64,000 nt of DNA from Thioalkalivibrio versutus. Its GTDB lineage: Bacteria > Pseudomonadota > Gammaproteobacteria > Ectothiorhodospirales > Ectothiorhodospiraceae. How positions within the stretch are numbered: position 1 is the first letter of the stretch; every line of letters starts with the position of its first letter. The notes beneath the pieces are model-generated. The model was not told where the DNA came from, did no database searches, and saw only the letters and a program-made list of their open reading frames with translations. The translations under genes and the position numbers were made by a program. The stretch is taken from positions 1 through 64,000 of the forward strand of contig NZ_MVAR01000005.1 in NCBI RefSeq assembly GCF_001999325.1, in the 5' to 3' direction. This document shows, piece after piece, positions 15,873 to 25,392 of this stretch.

Positions 15873-17975
15873 TCATGCGGACTGCTTCTGCGTTTCTTCC
15901 TGACCGACCGTGGCCACTACCCGAATCCGCCGGTTGTCGGGGATCTCGGTAAACGCCAGGACGGTCAGGCTGCGAACCGCGCCGCGCAACCAGCCGGCAA
16001 TCCAGGAACGGATCTCCGGTGCCACCACCAGGATCGCCGCTTGGCCGGCCGTCTCCTGGCGCCGCGCCGCATCCGCAACCGAACGCTGCAGCCGTTCCGC
16101 CAGCCCGGGCTCCAGTCCAACCGTGCCACCCGAGCTGCCCTGGAGGGACTTATGCAAGAGCTGTTCCAGCGACGGGTCCAGGGCGATCAGTGGCAGCTCA
16201 TCCTCCGGTCCTACAAGGTCCTGGACGATGGAGCGCGCCAGCGCGACGCGCACCGCTGCGGTCAAAGTGCCGGGATCCTGACTCTTCACCCCGTCGTCTG
16301 CCAGGGTTTCGGCGATCGTGCGCAGGTCGCGGATCGAGACCTGCTCGGCCAGCAGGTTCTGCAACACCTTCAGCACGATCGAAAGCGACAGGGTCTTGGG
16401 CACGAGGTTCTCCACCAGCTTCGGCGAATGCCGCGCCAGCTGATCCAGCAGGTGCTGTGCCTCCTCGTGCCCGATCAGGCGGTGGGCGTTCTCGCGGAAC
16501 ACCTGCGACAGATGCGTCGCAATCACCGTGGAGCAGTCGACCACGGTATAGCCGGCACCCTGGGCCTGGTCGCGATCCGACGGGTCGATCCACAGGGCAT
16601 CCAGGTTGAAGGTCGGGTCCTTGGTCGGGGTACCCGGGACGGTGCCGAAGACCTCGCCCGGATTGATCGCCAGTTCGCGATCGGGAAACACCTCGGCCTC
16701 CGCCACAGTGACGCCCAGCAGGCTGATCCGGTAGGCGTTCGGGCTCAATTCCAGGTTGTCGCGGATATGCACCGGCTGCAGCAGGAAGCCGAGCTCCTGC
16801 GACAGCTTGCGGCGCACGCCCTTGATCCGTCCCATCAGCTGGCCGTCCTGGGTGCGGTCCACCAAGGGGATCAGGCGGTAGCCGACCTCGAGGGAGACCA
16901 GGTCCACCGGCGGGACATCTTCCCAGGTCAGGTCGCGATCCTCCGAACGAGCCCCGCCCTCGTCTTCCTGCGGGATGCGCTCCACTTCCACCTCGGCCTC
17001 GCGGCTCCGGCGCTTGAGCAGGTAGGCCCAGCCAAAGATCAACGCCGCCAGCCCCAGGAACACGGCGTTCGGCATGCCCGGCACGACGCCCAGCGCGCCG
17101 ATCACGCCACCGGCGACGTACAGGACCCGCGGGTTGGAGAACATCTGCCCGTACACCTGCTGGCCCATGTCCTGGCTGCTGGTCACGCGGGTCACGATGA
17201 TCGCGGTGGCGGAGGACAGCACCAGCGACGGGATCTGGGCAACGATGCCGTCGCCGATGGTCAGCAACACGTAGTTGGTCGCGGCATCGCCGATCGACAT
17301 GCCGTGCTGCACCGCACCGATGGTGAGCCCGCCGATGATGTTTACGAACAGGATCAGGATCCCCGCGATGGCATCGCCGCGGACGAACTTGGAGGCACCG
17401 TCCATGGAGCCGTAGAAGTCCGCCTCGCTGGCAATCTCCTCGCGGCGCTTGCGCGCCTCTTCCTGAGTCAGGATGCCGGCGTTCAGGTCGGCGTCGATCG
17501 CCATCTGCTTGCCGGGCATGGAATCCAGGGTAAAGCGGGCGCTGACCTCGGACACACGCCCGGCCCCCTTGGTCACCACCACGAAGTTGATGATGATCAG
17601 GATCGCGAACACCACCAGCCCCACGGTGTAGTTGCCGCCGACCACGAAGTCGCCGAAGGCCTGGATGACCTTGCCGGCGGCATCCGTGCCGGTGTGGCCT
17701 TCCAGCAGGATCACGCGGGTGGAGGCGATGTTCAGCGCCAGGCGCAGCAGCGTAGCGACCAGCAACACGGTCGGGAAGACCGCGAATTCCAGCGGCCGCG
17801 GGGTGTACACCGCAACCATGATCACCACCAGCGACAGCGCGATATTGAAGGTGAACAGCACGTCCAGCGCCAGCGGCGGCAGCGGCAGCACCATCATCGA
17901 GAGCATCGCGATCAGCAGGATCGGCGCCCCCAGCCCCCACTTGCCCACGTTACCCAGACGGTCAAAGAAGGCCAT
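15873..17975 (-). CDS. flhA: Flagellar export gate protein FlhA
   Basis: A 700-residue protein with about eight transmembrane helices in the first 320 residues. The conserved FHIPEP-type loop reads ARFTLDSMPGKQMAIDADLNAG (about 145-166). A large cytoplasmic domain follows that binds chaperone-substrate complexes, with EVGYRLIPLVD at its start and family motifs to the end. FlhA forms the nonameric export gate ring of the flagellar type III apparatus and uses proton motive force. Its start overlaps the flhB stop by one base (TAATG), indicating translational coupling. Confidence 0.96.
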   Translation of the reverse strand: MAFFDRLGNVGKWGLGAPILLIAMLSMMVLPLPPLALDVLFTFNIALSLVVIMVAVYTPRPLEFAVFPTVLLVATLLRLALNIASTRVILLEGHTGTDAAGKVIQAFGDFVVGGNYTVGLVVFAILIIINFVVVTKGAGRVSEVSARFTLDSMPGKQMAIDADLNAGILTQEEARKRREEIASEADFYGSMDGASKFVRGDAIAGILILFVNIIGGLTIGAVQHGMSIGDAATNYVLLTIGDGIVAQIPSLVLSSATAIIVTRVTSSQDMGQQVYGQMFSNPRVLYVAGGVIGALGVVPGMPNAVFLGLAALIFGWAYLLKRRSREAEVEVERIPQEDEGGARSEDRDLTWEDVPPVDLVSLEVGYRLIPLVDRTQDGQLMGRIKGVRRKLSQELGFLLQPVHIRDNLELSPNAYRISLLGVTVAEAEVFPDRELAINPGEVFGTVPGTPTKDPTFNLDALWIDPSDRDQAQGAGYTVVDCSTVIATHLSQVFRENAHRLIGHEEAQHLLDQLARHSPKLVENLVPKTLSLSIVLKVLQNLLAEQVSIRDLRTIAETLADDGVKSQDPGTLTAAVRVALARSIVQDLVGPEDELPLIALDPSLEQLLHKSLQGSSGGTVGLEPGLAERLQRSVADAARRQETAGQAAILVVAPEIRSWIAGWLRGAVRSLTVLAFTEIPDNRRIRVVATVGQEETQKQSA

Positions 17976-19126
17976 TAGCGATCCCTCCGCGGGCCGCGTT
18001 GCTTGTCAGGATCGAGATAGTCCTCGGGCACTGGAAGGTCATCCGGCATCTGCGCGTCGGCATCGGCCCGCTTGAGCTGGTAGACGTACGCCAGGATGCG
18101 GGCCACGGCCACGAACAGACCGTTGGGCACTTCCTGGTTCAGATCGGTGGTGAAATAGATGGCGCGGGCCACGCGCGGGGCCTCGACACGGATGATCGCG
18201 TGTTCGTCCCCGACTGCGCGGATCGAGGCGGCCACCTCGTCGACGCCCTTGGCCACCACCTTCGGTGCCGCCATGCGCGAGGCCTCGTAGACGATAGCCA
18301 CGGCGTAGTGGGTCGGGTTGGTGATGATCACGTCGGCCTTGGGGACCTCCTCCATCATTCGCCGCTGCGCCATCTCCTGCTGCAACTGACGGATCTTCTG
18401 CTTGACCTCCGGCTTGCCGTCGGTCTCCTTGTACTCGTCCTTGACCTCCTGCCGGGTCATGCGCAACTGCTTCTGGTGATTCCACATCTGGAACGGCGCA
18501 TCAATGGCGGCGACCACGATCAGGGCCGCCGAGACCGCGATGAAGGTTCCCAGAACCAGCTGGGCGGCATGGATGATGCCCTGATGAACAGGCTCGTAAC
18601 CGAGCATCAGCAGCCGGTCGGAGAAGGTGGCCAGCACGGCGACCGCGACACTGCTGATCAGTACGAACTTGGCGAAGGTCTTGCCGAACTCCATCAGCCC
18701 CTGCCAGGAGAAGATTCGCTTGAGGCCCTTCCCGGGATTCAGCTTGGAGACCTTGGGCGCGGCGGCCTTCCAGGAAAAATTGGCGCCGCCGATCACGATC
18801 GGCGCGAGTACCGCGGCGACGATCAGTACGCCGAACAACGGGAACAGGGTCCGCAGGGTACGGAAGATCTCATCGGCCAGATAAGGCAATAACAGCGACG
18901 AGTCGTAGGCCATTTCGCGTTCGAAATCCAGGCGACTGCTCATCTGTTCAGTAAGTTGCGCCCCCATGTTCGGGCCGTACATCAGCAGGAAGCTCCCGCC
19001 CGCCATCAGCACCAGAAAGGTGCTCAGCTCGCGCGAGCGCGGGACCTGCCCCTTCTCCTTCGCCTCGCGCAGGCGTTTCGGAGTGGGCTCTTCGCTTTTT
19101 TCCTGTCCGCTCTCGTTCTCGGCCAT
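17975..19126 (-). CDS. flhB: Flagellar export switch protein FlhB
   Basis: A 383-residue protein. Four transmembrane helices lie between about 30 and 215. The cytoplasmic domain carries the autocleavage motif NPTH (ITNPTHYAVAIVYE, about residue 270), where cleavage between Asn and Pro changes export specificity. The N-terminus (ENESGQEKSEEPTPKRLREAKEKGQVPRS-type) is canonical. It works with FliK to switch from hook to filament export. One base separates it from fliR. A separate FlhB-C-like gene lies at 3531-3902. Confidence 0.96.
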   Translation of the reverse strand: MAENESGQEKSEEPTPKRLREAKEKGQVPRSRELSTFLVLMAGGSFLLMYGPNMGAQLTEQMSSRLDFEREMAYDSSLLLPYLADEIFRTLRTLFPLFGVLIVAAVLAPIVIGGANFSWKAAAPKVSKLNPGKGLKRIFSWQGLMEFGKTFAKFVLISSVAVAVLATFSDRLLMLGYEPVHQGIIHAAQLVLGTFIAVSAALIVVAAIDAPFQMWNHQKQLRMTRQEVKDEYKETDGKPEVKQKIRQLQQEMAQRRMMEEVPKADVIITNPTHYAVAIVYEASRMAAPKVVAKGVDEVAASIRAVGDEHAIIRVEAPRVARAIYFTTDLNQEVPNGLFVAVARILAYVYQLKRADADAQMPDDLPVPEDYLDPDKQRGPRRDR

Positions 19127-19127
19127 C

Positions 19128-19901
19128 TCAGAAGCCCATCCGGGTCTGCATCAGGTTGAAGCCCTCGAGCATCAGCTCGCCGAAGCGTTCGGGCAGGCCC
19201 GGCAGGATCAACATCATCAGTACGAACCCGATCAGGATCATCATCGGGAAACCCACCGCGAAGATGTTGAGTTGCGGGGACGCGCGGGTGATGACCCCCA
19301 TGGAGATATTCACCAACAGGAGCGAGGCAACCGCCGGCAACGCCACCAGCACCGCGCCCACAAACATCGTGGAGCCGAAGCCCACCAGGGCGTAGAAGGC
19401 CTCGGCGTTCAGACCGGTCGGGGCGATCGGCATGGTCTCGAAGCTGGTCAGCATCAGCTCCAGGGCGATCAGATGGCCGTTCATCGCCAGGAACAGGAGG
19501 GTCGAGAAGATCACAAAGATGGTGGAGACCACCGGGACCTGCACGCCCTGGGCCGGATCCATGATCGAGGCAAAACCCAGGCCCATGCCCAGTGCGACCA
19601 CCTCGCCCGCCTGAGTCACGGCCGAGAACACCATCTGCAGAATGAACCCCATGAACACGCCGATCGCGACCTGGTGCAGGGTGACCAGCACGCCCTCCAG
19701 GCTGAGCGGATCGATATCCGGCAGGACCGGCCCCTGCATGGCCACGAAGATCGCCAGCAACAGCGCCAGCCCCATGCGCACCCGCGCATTGACCGTATCC
19801 GCACCGAAGATCGGCATGGCGACGAGCATGGCGCCAATGCGGGCGAACGGCCACAGGACCGCCCCCACCCACAGCACCAGCTGTTCCGCCGCCAGGGCCA
19901 T
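19128..19901 (-). CDS. fliR: Flagellar export protein FliR
   Basis: A 257-residue membrane protein with about six hydrophobic helices from residue 8 to the C-terminus. Family motifs include RIGAMLVAMPIFG near the start and VNISMGVITRASPQLNIFAVGFP near residue 195. With FliP and FliQ it forms the export gate core. The start at 19901 (MALAAEQLV) lies 4 bases after the fliQ stop; the extra nine residues from 19928 would overlap fliQ and are unlike the family. Confidence 0.94.
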   Translation of the reverse strand: MALAAEQLVLWVGAVLWPFARIGAMLVAMPIFGADTVNARVRMGLALLLAIFVAMQGPVLPDIDPLSLEGVLVTLHQVAIGVFMGFILQMVFSAVTQAGEVVALGMGLGFASIMDPAQGVQVPVVSTIFVIFSTLLFLAMNGHLIALELMLTSFETMPIAPTGLNAEAFYALVGFGSTMFVGAVLVALPAVASLLLVNISMGVITRASPQLNIFAVGFPMMILIGFVLMMLILPGLPERFGELMLEGFNLMQTRMGF

Positions 19902-19905
19902 ATGC

Positions 19906-20175
19906 CTACCCCACCATCCCCGGCGCACCCTCGTAGAGGCGCTCGGTGTAGTCGATCAACAACGCCAGCATCCAGTGCCCGCTGATCAGCAGCGCCGCGA
20001 ACATCGCCAGCAGCTTGGGGATGAACGACAGGGTCATTTCCTGTATCTGGGTCGCTGCCTGCAGCATCCCGATGGTCAGACCCACGGCCAGCGCCGTCAG
20101 CAGCGGCGGCGCGGCCAGCAGGACCACCACGGTCAGCGTCTCGCGACCGATGTCCACAACGAGTTCGGGTGTCAT
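19906..20175 (-). CDS. fliQ: Flagellar export protein FliQ
   Basis: An 89-residue protein with two transmembrane helices (about 15-38 and 50-72). The conserved loop QAATQIQEMTLSFIPKL lies between them. Length and pattern match FliQ, of which four copies join five FliP and one FliR in the export gate. It is placed between fliP (9-base gap) and fliR (4-base gap). Confidence 0.95.
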   Translation of the reverse strand: MTPELVVDIGRETLTVVVLLAAPPLLTALAVGLTIGMLQAATQIQEMTLSFIPKLLAMFAALLISGHWMLALLIDYTERLYEGAPGMVG

Positions 20176-20184
20176 CGCGCTCTC

Positions 20185-20937
20185 CTACACGAAGAAACTG
20201 GTGGCAAGGGTGTTCATCATCAGCGCCCAGCCGTCCACCAGAACGAACAGCATCACCTTGAACGGCAGCGAGATAATCAGCGGGGAGAGCATCACCATCC
20301 CCATCGACATCAGGACCGAGGCCACCACCAGGTCGATGATCAGGAACGGGATCAGGATCAGGAAGCCAATCTGGAATGCGGTCTTCAGCTCGCTGGTAAT
20401 GAACGCTGGCACCAGCAGGTTCAACGGGATGTCATCCGCCTCCTCGAATCCGTCGATCCCGTTGATCTCGGCAAACATCGCGATATCGCTTTCGCGGGTA
20501 TGCATCAACATGAACTCGCGCAACGGCTGCACCCCCGCCTCGATCACCTCCTCCGTCCCGATCTCCTCGTTCACGTAGGGCACAAACGCGGTCTCGTAGA
20601 TCTCGTCGAGCACCGGGGCCATCACGAACAGGGTCAGGAAAAAGGCCAAACCGATCAGGATCTGATTCGAGGGCGTCTGGGTCGTGCCCAGGCCCTGGCG
20701 CAGGATCGCCAACACCACAATGATCCGGGTGAAGGACGTCATCATGATCAGGATCGACGGCAGCAGGGTGAGCAGCGTCATCAACAGGATGATCTGCAGC
20801 GTGACCGAGTAGGTCTCGCCCCCGTCTCCGTTGGTGGTCACGGTCAGGGCCTCGATACCCTGCGCCACTTGGGCCCCGGCGAGGCCCGGCAGGAGCAGCA
20901 GGCCCAGTGCCAGCGCGAACCGCAGGAACAGCGCCAT
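20185..20937 (-). CDS. fliP: Flagellar export protein FliP
   Basis: A 250-residue protein. A cleavable-type signal peptide is present ([22 protein letters not shown]). Membrane helices follow with the family motifs [35 protein letters not shown] and [38 protein letters not shown]. The start at 20937 (ATG) overlaps the fliO stop in an ATGA arrangement; the preceding in-frame GTG is unnecessary. FliP forms the pentameric core of the export pore. Confidence 0.95.
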   Translation of the reverse strand: MALFLRFALALGLLLLPGLAGAQVAQGIEALTVTTNGDGGETYSVTLQIILLMTLLTLLPSILIMMTSFTRIIVVLAILRQGLGTTQTPSNQILIGLAFFLTLFVMAPVLDEIYETAFVPYVNEEIGTEEVIEAGVQPLREFMLMHTRESDIAMFAEINGIDGFEEADDIPLNLLVPAFITSELKTAFQIGFLILIPFLIIDLVVASVLMSMGMVMLSPLIISLPFKVMLFVLVDGWALMMNTLATSFFV

Positions 20938-21383
20938 CACAACTGCCCCCGCTCGCTGCTACCGGGCGGAGCCCGGCGGGTCACGGCGCGCTTGAGCGCA
21001 CTGGAGAAGTCCGGGGTCTCGCCTACCGGCGCCACCACCGGCTCGCGCATCGTGTGCAGGGTGCGCATGCCGGAAGGCGCCACGCCCACCAGCACCTGTT
21101 CATCGCCCACCTGCACCAGCACCAGACGCTCGCGCGTGCCCACCGAGCGTGCCGCGACGATCTCGATCACCTGCGAGCCGCGGTTCAGTCCGCCCTGGGT
21201 CCGGCGCAGGATCCAGCCCAGCACCACAATGGCACCGATCACCAGTACCAGACCGCCGATTAGCTGGGTCAGATAGGCAGCGGCCCCGCCACTGCCACCC
21301 TCCGCAAGGGCAGTCAAAGGCCAGAGGGTCCCCGTGACGGCCGCCAGGACGAGGGCCGAACTACGCGTATTACGTGGATTCAT
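20937..21383 (-). CDS. fliO: Flagellar protein FliO
   Basis: A 148-residue protein. It has a signal-like N-terminus ending ALA (about residue 27), one transmembrane helix (about 38-58, [21 protein letters not shown]) and a short cytoplasmic beta-rich domain ([31 protein letters not shown]). FliO helps FliP complex assembly. It is weakly conserved across species but the architecture and position between fliN (2-base gap) and fliP are diagnostic. Confidence 0.9.
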   Translation of the reverse strand: MNPRNTRSSALVLAAVTGTLWPLTALAEGGSGGAAAYLTQLIGGLVLVIGAIVVLGWILRRTQGGLNRGSQVIEIVAARSVGTRERLVLVQVGDEQVLVGVAPSGMRTLHTMREPVVAPVGETPDFSSALKRAVTRRAPPGSSERGQL

Positions 21384-21385
21384 GG

Positions 21386-21988
21386 CTATTTGAGCTTGCG
21401 GATGCGCTCACTGGGGCTGATCACATCGGTCAGCCGGATACCGAACTTCTCGTTGACCACCACGACCTCGCCGTGCGCGATCAGCGTGCCGTTCACCAGC
21501 ACGTCCAGCGGCTCCCCGGCCAGACGGTCCAGCTCCACCACCGAGCCCTGGTTCAGCTGCAGCAGGTTGCGGATCGGGATGCGCGTGCGACCGATCTCCA
21601 TGGCGATGGTCACTGGAACGTCCAGCACCATCTCCAGGTTCATCTCCTCGCCGTCGCCCTGCACCACCCCCGACAGTTGTTCAGGCTGCAGGGCCTCCGC
21701 GGCCGAATCCGGCTTGTGCTTGCGTTCCTTCTTCTCGGTCTTCGGCGCCGCTTGCGCGGACGCGGCACCCCCACCGCCTTGTGCTTCGTTCAGCAGGGCG
21801 TCCGGGTCGGCGGCCTCTTCGTCATCCTTCTGCTCGGCCAGGGCGGACTGTTCCGCCAGAGCGGCCCCCCATTCGTCGGCCAGCGCCTGGTCGTCGCTAC
21901 CGCCTTCGGTCTCGGCCATGGTTTCAGCGCCCGCGGTATCTTCATCCGCGGTCGGGGTGTCCTGTTTGGGATCGTCGGTGTCAGCCAT
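21386..21988 (-). CDS. fliN: Flagellar motor switch protein FliN
   Basis: A 200-residue protein, longer than E. coli FliN (137) because of an acidic, Ala/Asp/Glu-rich N-terminal extension of about 110 residues. The C-terminal SpoA domain is canonical (LDVPVTIAMEIGRTRIPIRNLLQLNQGSVVELDRLAGEPLDVLVNGTLIAHGEVVVVN). It builds the lower C-ring with FliM and receives phospho-CheY signals and export complexes. The start at 21988 (MADTDDPK) avoids overlap with fliM, whose stop is at 21999. Confidence 0.94.
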   Translation of the reverse strand: MADTDDPKQDTPTADEDTAGAETMAETEGGSDDQALADEWGAALAEQSALAEQKDDEEAADPDALLNEAQGGGGAASAQAAPKTEKKERKHKPDSAAEALQPEQLSGVVQGDGEEMNLEMVLDVPVTIAMEIGRTRIPIRNLLQLNQGSVVELDRLAGEPLDVLVNGTLIAHGEVVVVNEKFGIRLTDVISPSERIRKLK

Positions 21989-21998
21989 GCTGCGCCCT

Positions 21999-22973
21999 CT
22001 ATCGTTTGATGATGCGTTCCGAAACCTGGATCGCATTCATGCCATTGGATACGCCGAACTTCCCGCGGAACATCGGGATGTCTTCGACCTGCAAGGTGAT
22101 CTTCTCGGGGAGGTCCACCGGGATGATGTCGCCCGGCTGGATATCCAGTAGCTCGCGCACGGTGACCTCGGTCTCCGCCAGCATGGAGCTGATCTCGACC
22201 TCGGCGGTCTGGATCTCCTCCTGCAGCGCGTGCATCCAGCGCTGGTCGACGTCGGAGCGATCCGACTGGATGCCGGTATCCAGCTGCTCGCGGATCGGCT
22301 CGATCATCGAGTACGGCAGGGTCACGTGCAGGTTGCCGCCGCCCCCGTCGAGCTCGATGTGGAACTCGCTGATGACCACGATCTCGGTCGGCGAGACGAT
22401 GTTCGCGAACTGCGGGTTGACCTCGGAGTTCAGGAACTCGAACTTCAGCTCCATCACCGGCTGCCAGGCCTTCTGCATATCCTCGAAGGCCCCTTCCAGC
22501 ACGCCGTGGACGACCTTCATCTCCATCGGGGTGAAGTCTCGCCCCTCGATGCGGGTGTAGTAGCGCCCGTCGCCACCGAAAAAGTTGTCGACCAGGATGA
22601 ACACCAGCTTGGGGTCGAACACGAACAAGCCGGTGCCATGCAGCGGATGCGCCCGCACCAGATTCAGGCTGGTGGGGACAAACAGCGAGTGCATGTACTC
22701 GGAGAACTTGGTGATACGGGTGCCGACCACCGAGATCTCGGCCGAGCGACGCAGTACATTGAACAGACGGACCCGGAGCTGACGCGCAAAGCGCTCGTTG
22801 ATCATCTCCAGCGTGGGCATGCGCCCACGGACGATGCGATCCTGCGTGGCAAAGTTGAATTCCCGCGCCTGACCGTCACTCGGATACGGGTCTTCGGTCT
22901 CGACGTCGCCCTCGTCCACACCATGCAGGAGGGCATCGATCTCGTCCTGGCTGAGGATATCCGTCTGCGCCAT
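21999..22973 (-). CDS. fliM: Flagellar motor switch protein FliM
   Basis: A 324-residue protein. The N-terminal CheY-P-binding peptide is clear (DILSQDEIDALLHGV, residues 4-18). The middle CheC-like domain with the GGDGRYYTRIEGRDFTPME region and the C-terminal SpoA domain follow. It forms the C-ring and is the direct target of phospho-CheY. AGGAG precedes the start, ten bases after the fliL stop. Confidence 0.96.
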   Translation of the reverse strand: MAQTDILSQDEIDALLHGVDEGDVETEDPYPSDGQAREFNFATQDRIVRGRMPTLEMINERFARQLRVRLFNVLRRSAEISVVGTRITKFSEYMHSLFVPTSLNLVRAHPLHGTGLFVFDPKLVFILVDNFFGGDGRYYTRIEGRDFTPMEMKVVHGVLEGAFEDMQKAWQPVMELKFEFLNSEVNPQFANIVSPTEIVVISEFHIELDGGGGNLHVTLPYSMIEPIREQLDTGIQSDRSDVDQRWMHALQEEIQTAEVEISSMLAETEVTVRELLDIQPGDIIPVDLPEKITLQVEDIPMFRGKFGVSNGMNAIQVSERIIKR

Positions 22974-22983
22974 AACGGGGCTC

Positions 22984-23481
22984 CTACTGCATCACCAGTT
23001 CGTTGAACAACACGGCCTCGACCGCGTCCGGCGCATCCCGCGAGCGCAGAATCTCGCGGATTGCTTCCTTCAGCTCCTCCGCCAGCGCATCCTTGCCATC
23101 ACGCGTATTGAGATCCTCGTAACGCTGTTCCGCCAGGATGCCCAGGATGTCGTTGCGGATCGCCGGCATATGCCGCTCGAACGCCTCGATCACCGGCGCC
23201 TCGTGCGTCACCAGGCTCACCTCGGCACGCAGATACCGGATGCGGCCCGGCGCTTCGATGTTGACAGTCATCGGCTCCAGGCTGGTGTAGAAGCGCTCGG
23301 GGGGGCCCTCCTCCACCTGTTCGGCAGCCTCGTCGCCCGCAACCAGGAAGAACCAGGCCGCAGCGGCCCCGCCGCCCACCAGCAGGATCACAATCAGCAG
23401 CAGCACAAGCAGCTTGCCCATGCCGCCCTTCTTCGGGGTGCCGCCTTCTTCGTCGTCCAGATTGACTTCCTTCTTCGCCAT
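22984..23481 (-). CDS. fliL: Flagellar basal body-associated protein FliL
   Basis: A 165-residue protein with a charged N-terminus, one transmembrane helix (about 22-46, GKLLVLLLIVILLVGGGAAAAWFFLV) and a periplasmic stomatin-like domain (RFYTSLEPMTVNIEAPGRIRYLRAEVSLV ... IRNDILGILAEQRYEDL). FliL surrounds stators and increases torque. It is the first gene of the fliLMNOPQR-flhB run and is preceded by a sigma-54 promoter. Confidence 0.94.
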   Translation of the reverse strand: MAKKEVNLDDEEGGTPKKGGMGKLLVLLLIVILLVGGGAAAAWFFLVAGDEAAEQVEEGPPERFYTSLEPMTVNIEAPGRIRYLRAEVSLVTHEAPVIEAFERHMPAIRNDILGILAEQRYEDLNTRDGKDALAEELKEAIREILRSRDAPDAVEAVLFNELVMQ

Positions 23482-23791
23482 GTCGCACCCGCTATCCGGT
23501 AAACCGAGGATTTGCTCTCGGAAAAGACCTTAGCAAGGCAGATGCCAGCATTGTCTTTCTATCGCTTTATCCGATAGTTAGCGACCAATACTGGAGGAGG
23601 CTGAAGGACACTTCGGGGGAAGGAACGGGCGATAACGTCAAGAATCGGCCGCCCGCCGCGCGGGAAAGACGGATTCTTGGCGGCACTCACGGAAAATCGC
23701 TACGACAGCGAAAGGGGCCCGATGGGGCAGGTCACGGACACCGCCCGCCGCCCATCGGATATCGCAAGACCGAGCCCGCGCCGGGCTCGAA
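23482..23791. other. Intergenic region fliK-fliL
   Basis: 310 bases without a convincing gene. It contains the sigma-54 promoter for fliL at 23532-23547. A GC hairpin directly after the fliK stop (arms 23771-23778 and 23782-23789, loop CGC) may mark the end of the fliK-containing transcript, although no T-run follows. The rest shows no recognisable element. Confidence 0.7.
23532..23547 (-). promoter_or_regulatory. Sigma-54 (-24/-12) promoter for the fliL operon
   Basis: The minus strand reads TGGCATCTGCCTTGCT: GG and GC are separated by exactly ten bases and the flanks match TGGCAc-N5-TTGCw. The predicted start is about 40 bases before fliL. Expected activator: FleR (class III) or FleQ. Confidence 0.88.
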
Positions 23792-24880
23792 TCAGGCAAA
23801 CAAATCCAGGCGCCGATTCAGCATCGAGAGCGTGCTGCCCTCATTCTCGTTGTCTTCGGCCTCGGCCAGCTCCGAAGCGGCCCCGGCGGCTGCCTGGCGC
23901 TCATCCTGCTCGGCCTCCTCCTCGGCCGCCTGGTCGGAGACGGTCGCGTCCTCGAGCATCAGCCCGCTCTCGGCGAGGCTGTCGCGCAAGCGCGGCATGG
24001 CCGCCTCCAGCACCTCGCGGGTCACCGGATTGGCGCTGATGAACTGGATGCTTGTGCGGTCACCCTCGACCAGCACCCGAATATCCAGACTGCCCAGCTG
24101 CGGGGGATGCAGCTTGAGCTCGGTGCGCCCACCCTGTGCCTGGGCGAGCATGCGCACCTGATCGGCCAGCTCGCGGGCCCCATTGGGCTGCTGCAGGAGC
24201 CGGGTCAGGTCCAGTCGCGGCAGCGCACGCGCGGCCTCCGCCCCCTCGGCCTGCCCACCGGCGAGAGCCGGCAGGACGCCCCCCAGGGGGTCGGTACGCC
24301 CGCGGCGCGACTCGTCGTCCCCGCCCTGGGTCATCCACTGGGCGAGGACATCGAGCACGCCGTCCCGCGACAGCCCGCCCTGCGCGCCCAGCAGTTCGGG
24401 CTTCAATGCGGCCAGGCCGTCGCGCCCGCCCGCCGCCTGGCTGGCCTCGACAAACAGGCGCATGACGGCTGCAGGCAGGGGCTTGACCGGCAACGCCTGG
24501 CCCTCGGCACCCCCGCGGCCGGAGGCGCCCGCCTCCCCACGGGCCGCGTCCATACGCCCCGGTTCCTGCACTGCCGCCATCAGGCTGGCGACCGGCAAGC
24601 CCTTGCCCCCCGCCTCGTCGCCCGCGGCGAAACCCTGCCCGTCGAGTAGATCCTGCAGCCGCGCCAGCATGGCTTCCAGATCGAGCCCTTCCAGCTCGTC
24701 TCCAGGCACCCCCAGGTTCGCCAGCAAGGCCTCCATCTGCGGCTCCAGAACCGCGAGGAACCCCTCGCCGTCCTTCCCTTTCAGCCCCTTCAGGCCGTCC
24801 AGGTCCTGCAGCGATGCCTCGCCGCCCAGCAATTGCAGCAGCGGCAGCATGCCCTGACCGGTGTTCTGTGTCGCGATCAT
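23792..24880 (-). CDS. fliK: Flagellar hook-length control protein FliK
   Basis: A 362-residue protein. The N-terminal ~230 residues are Gly/Ala/Leu/Asp-rich and low complexity. The C-terminal Flg_hook domain is clear (AQGGRTELKLHPPQLGSLDIRVLVEGDRTSIQFISANPVTREVLEAAMPRLRDSLAESGLML). It ends in an acidic tail. It measures the hook and triggers the FlhB switch. Its place after fliJ in the fliEFGHIJK cluster identifies it as the main fliK; a paralogous domain is found at 2249-3526. GAGGA precedes the ATG. Confidence 0.93.
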   Translation of the reverse strand: MIATQNTGQGMLPLLQLLGGEASLQDLDGLKGLKGKDGEGFLAVLEPQMEALLANLGVPGDELEGLDLEAMLARLQDLLDGQGFAAGDEAGGKGLPVASLMAAVQEPGRMDAARGEAGASGRGGAEGQALPVKPLPAAVMRLFVEASQAAGGRDGLAALKPELLGAQGGLSRDGVLDVLAQWMTQGGDDESRRGRTDPLGGVLPALAGGQAEGAEAARALPRLDLTRLLQQPNGARELADQVRMLAQAQGGRTELKLHPPQLGSLDIRVLVEGDRTSIQFISANPVTREVLEAAMPRLRDSLAESGLMLEDATVSDQAAEEEAEQDERQAAAGAASELAEAEDNENEGSTLSMLNRRLDLFA

Positions 24881-24945
24881 CTCCGAATCCTCGGTGTGCC
24901 GGGTGGATCCCCGGGCCCTTGCCCTAATCGATAGTCACGGTCCAT

Positions 24946-25392
24946 TCAAGAACCTTGCCAACGCGACGCTTCCTCGCGCGCATGAGCCTGCCGCGTGGCC
25001 CACATATCCTGTTCGGTTTGCTGGCGCCGGGCGCCGTGTTGCGCCGTCTCGGCCTTCCTGCATTGCAGCAGCTTTTCCAGCGACAGGCTGTTGCGGTGGC
25101 GCTCCAGCCACTCCTGGCGCGCGGTCTCCACCTGCGACTCCGCCGCCTGAATGCGCAGGTCCTGTTGCTCCAGCGCCGAGCGCAACTGGTCGCGCATGCC
25201 CGCCAACCACTTGAGGGCGTTGGCGTCATCCGGAAGGGTCGCCTGCAGATACTCGCGCTGATAGGTTTCCAGGCGCTCGCGCTGACCGGCAATGCCATCC
25301 AGTTGCTGCAGACGTTCACCCAGCTGGCGGGTGGCCTCGCTCTCCTCGATCCGGCGCAGGCGCAACAGTCGTTCCAGGCGCTTCGGGTTCAT
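24946..25392 (-). CDS. fliJ: Flagellar export chaperone FliJ
   Basis: A 148-residue, almost entirely alpha-helical coiled coil ([27 protein letters not shown] and onward heptads), rich in Arg, Glu and Gln. It matches the FliJ length and position. FliJ inserts into the FliI hexamer and links it to FlhA during protein export. It overlaps the fliI stop by 4 bases. Confidence 0.9.
   Translation of the reverse strand: MNPKRLERLLRLRRIEESEATRQLGERLQQLDGIAGQRERLETYQREYLQATLPDDANALKWLAGMRDQLRSALEQQDLRIQAAESQVETARQEWLERHRNSLSLEKLLQCRKAETAQHGARRQQTEQDMWATRQAHAREEASRWQGS

Noticed and set aside
16041-17978. 645-codon plus-strand ORF antisense to flhA
   Set aside because: His/Gln/Asp-rich shadow frame opposite a certain flhA.
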